Source: Candidatus Altarchaeum sp. CG2_30_32_3053 (GTDB taxonomy: Archaea; Altiarchaeota; Altiarchaeia; Altiarchaeales; Altiarchaeaceae). Taken from it: a DNA stretch of 6,505 bases. This document shows positions 6,357 through 6,505 of the stretch, piece after piece. Numbering within the stretch: the first letter of the stretch is position 1; each line of letters starts with the position of its first letter. The stretch is from NCBI GenBank assembly GCA_001873845.1, contig MNZY01000004.1, positions 1 to 6,505 on the forward strand, in the 5' to 3' direction. A program made the position numbers and the translations under genes. The notes under the pieces are model-generated. The model did no database searches, had not been told where the DNA came from, and worked only from the letters and a program-made list of their open reading frames with translations.

Positions 6357-6505
6357 GTTATTCCAATTTTTTGACCCGTTAAAAATTTAGATTTCTATAA
6401 AAATAATTTATAATGAAAATTTCAACTTTTGATTATTTATTTTGAACATCAATATTACATATTATGATTTAAAGAATAAATATATGGATAAAAACAATAT
6501 TATCA

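Larger units (their letters stand above)
6233..6505. other. AT-rich leader upstream of the cas operon, no gene established
   Basis: These 273 nt are very AT-rich with many stops in all frames and hold no convincing gene, CRISPR repeat or tRNA. The operon promoter should lie here, but the base composition makes -10/-35 calls unreliable. One poor minus-strand candidate is TTGAAA at 6420-6425 with TTTATA at 6396-6401, spacer 18. The two clear structures are inverted repeats at 6245-6266 and 6346-6356. At the far edge, an ATG at 6484 on the plus strand opens seven codons before the window ends, which could be the start of a divergent gene but cannot be judged. Minus-strand frames entering from 6505 stop within about 50 nt, so an upstream gene could only contribute a short tail here. 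Confidence 0.6.

Noticed and set aside
6233..6505. CRISPR array or leader next to cas8b
   Set aside because: No direct repeat of about 28-37 nt occurs twice, and no typical I-B repeat end (ATTGAAAC-like) is present.
6484..6505. Start of a divergent plus-strand gene (ATG at 6484)
   Set aside because: Only seven codons are visible and no clear ribosome site precedes it; mentioned with the leader but not called as a gene.

Overview
The window carries the interference module of a type I-B CRISPR-Cas system. Everything coding lies on the minus strand. Read in the direction of transcription (high to low coordinates) the order is cas8b (Csh1/TM1802-like large subunit), cas7 (Csh2 backbone), cas5 (Cas5h), cas3 (fused HD nuclease and helicase), and then the first 12 codons of cas4, cut off by the window edge at position 1. 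No CRISPR repeat or spacer array is present in the window, and cas6, cas1 and cas2 are not in it.

The DNA is strongly AT-rich, by eye about 30% GC. The proteins are rich in Lys, Asn, Ile and Glu, and cas7 has a good bacterial Shine-Dalgarno sequence. This suits a low-GC bacterium, possibly anaerobic or from an uncultured lineage, but the window has no marker gene that fixes the taxon. All four long genes are intact, with no frameshift or missing catalytic residue seen.

Layout: 1-36 is the cas4 start. 37-125 is an 89-nt gap with one weak hairpin. 126-2621 is cas3. 2581-3360 is cas5, overlapping cas3 by 41 nt. 3367-4335 is cas7, 6 nt from cas5. 4322-6232 is cas8b, overlapping cas7 by 14 nt. 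6233-6505 is a very AT-rich non-coding leader. This leader holds a perfect 7-bp inverted repeat just before cas8b, whose 3' arm contains the only Shine-Dalgarno-like sequence for that gene, and a small palindrome cluster in a locally GC-richer patch.

Working model: Cas7 polymerises along the crRNA, Cas5 caps its 5' handle, and Cas8b recognises the PAM and seals the complex (Cascade). Cas3 is then recruited to nick and degrade the target. The small subunit Cas11b is not a separate gene here. As in other type I-B systems it is probably made from an internal start in the 3' end of cas8b, and the best candidate is Met486 at 4777. The crRNA-processing nuclease Cas6 must be encoded outside the window, and cas4 suggests that the adaptation genes follow beyond position 1. 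I found no new system. The points most worth checking are the internal Cas11b start, the leader hairpin and the missing cas6.
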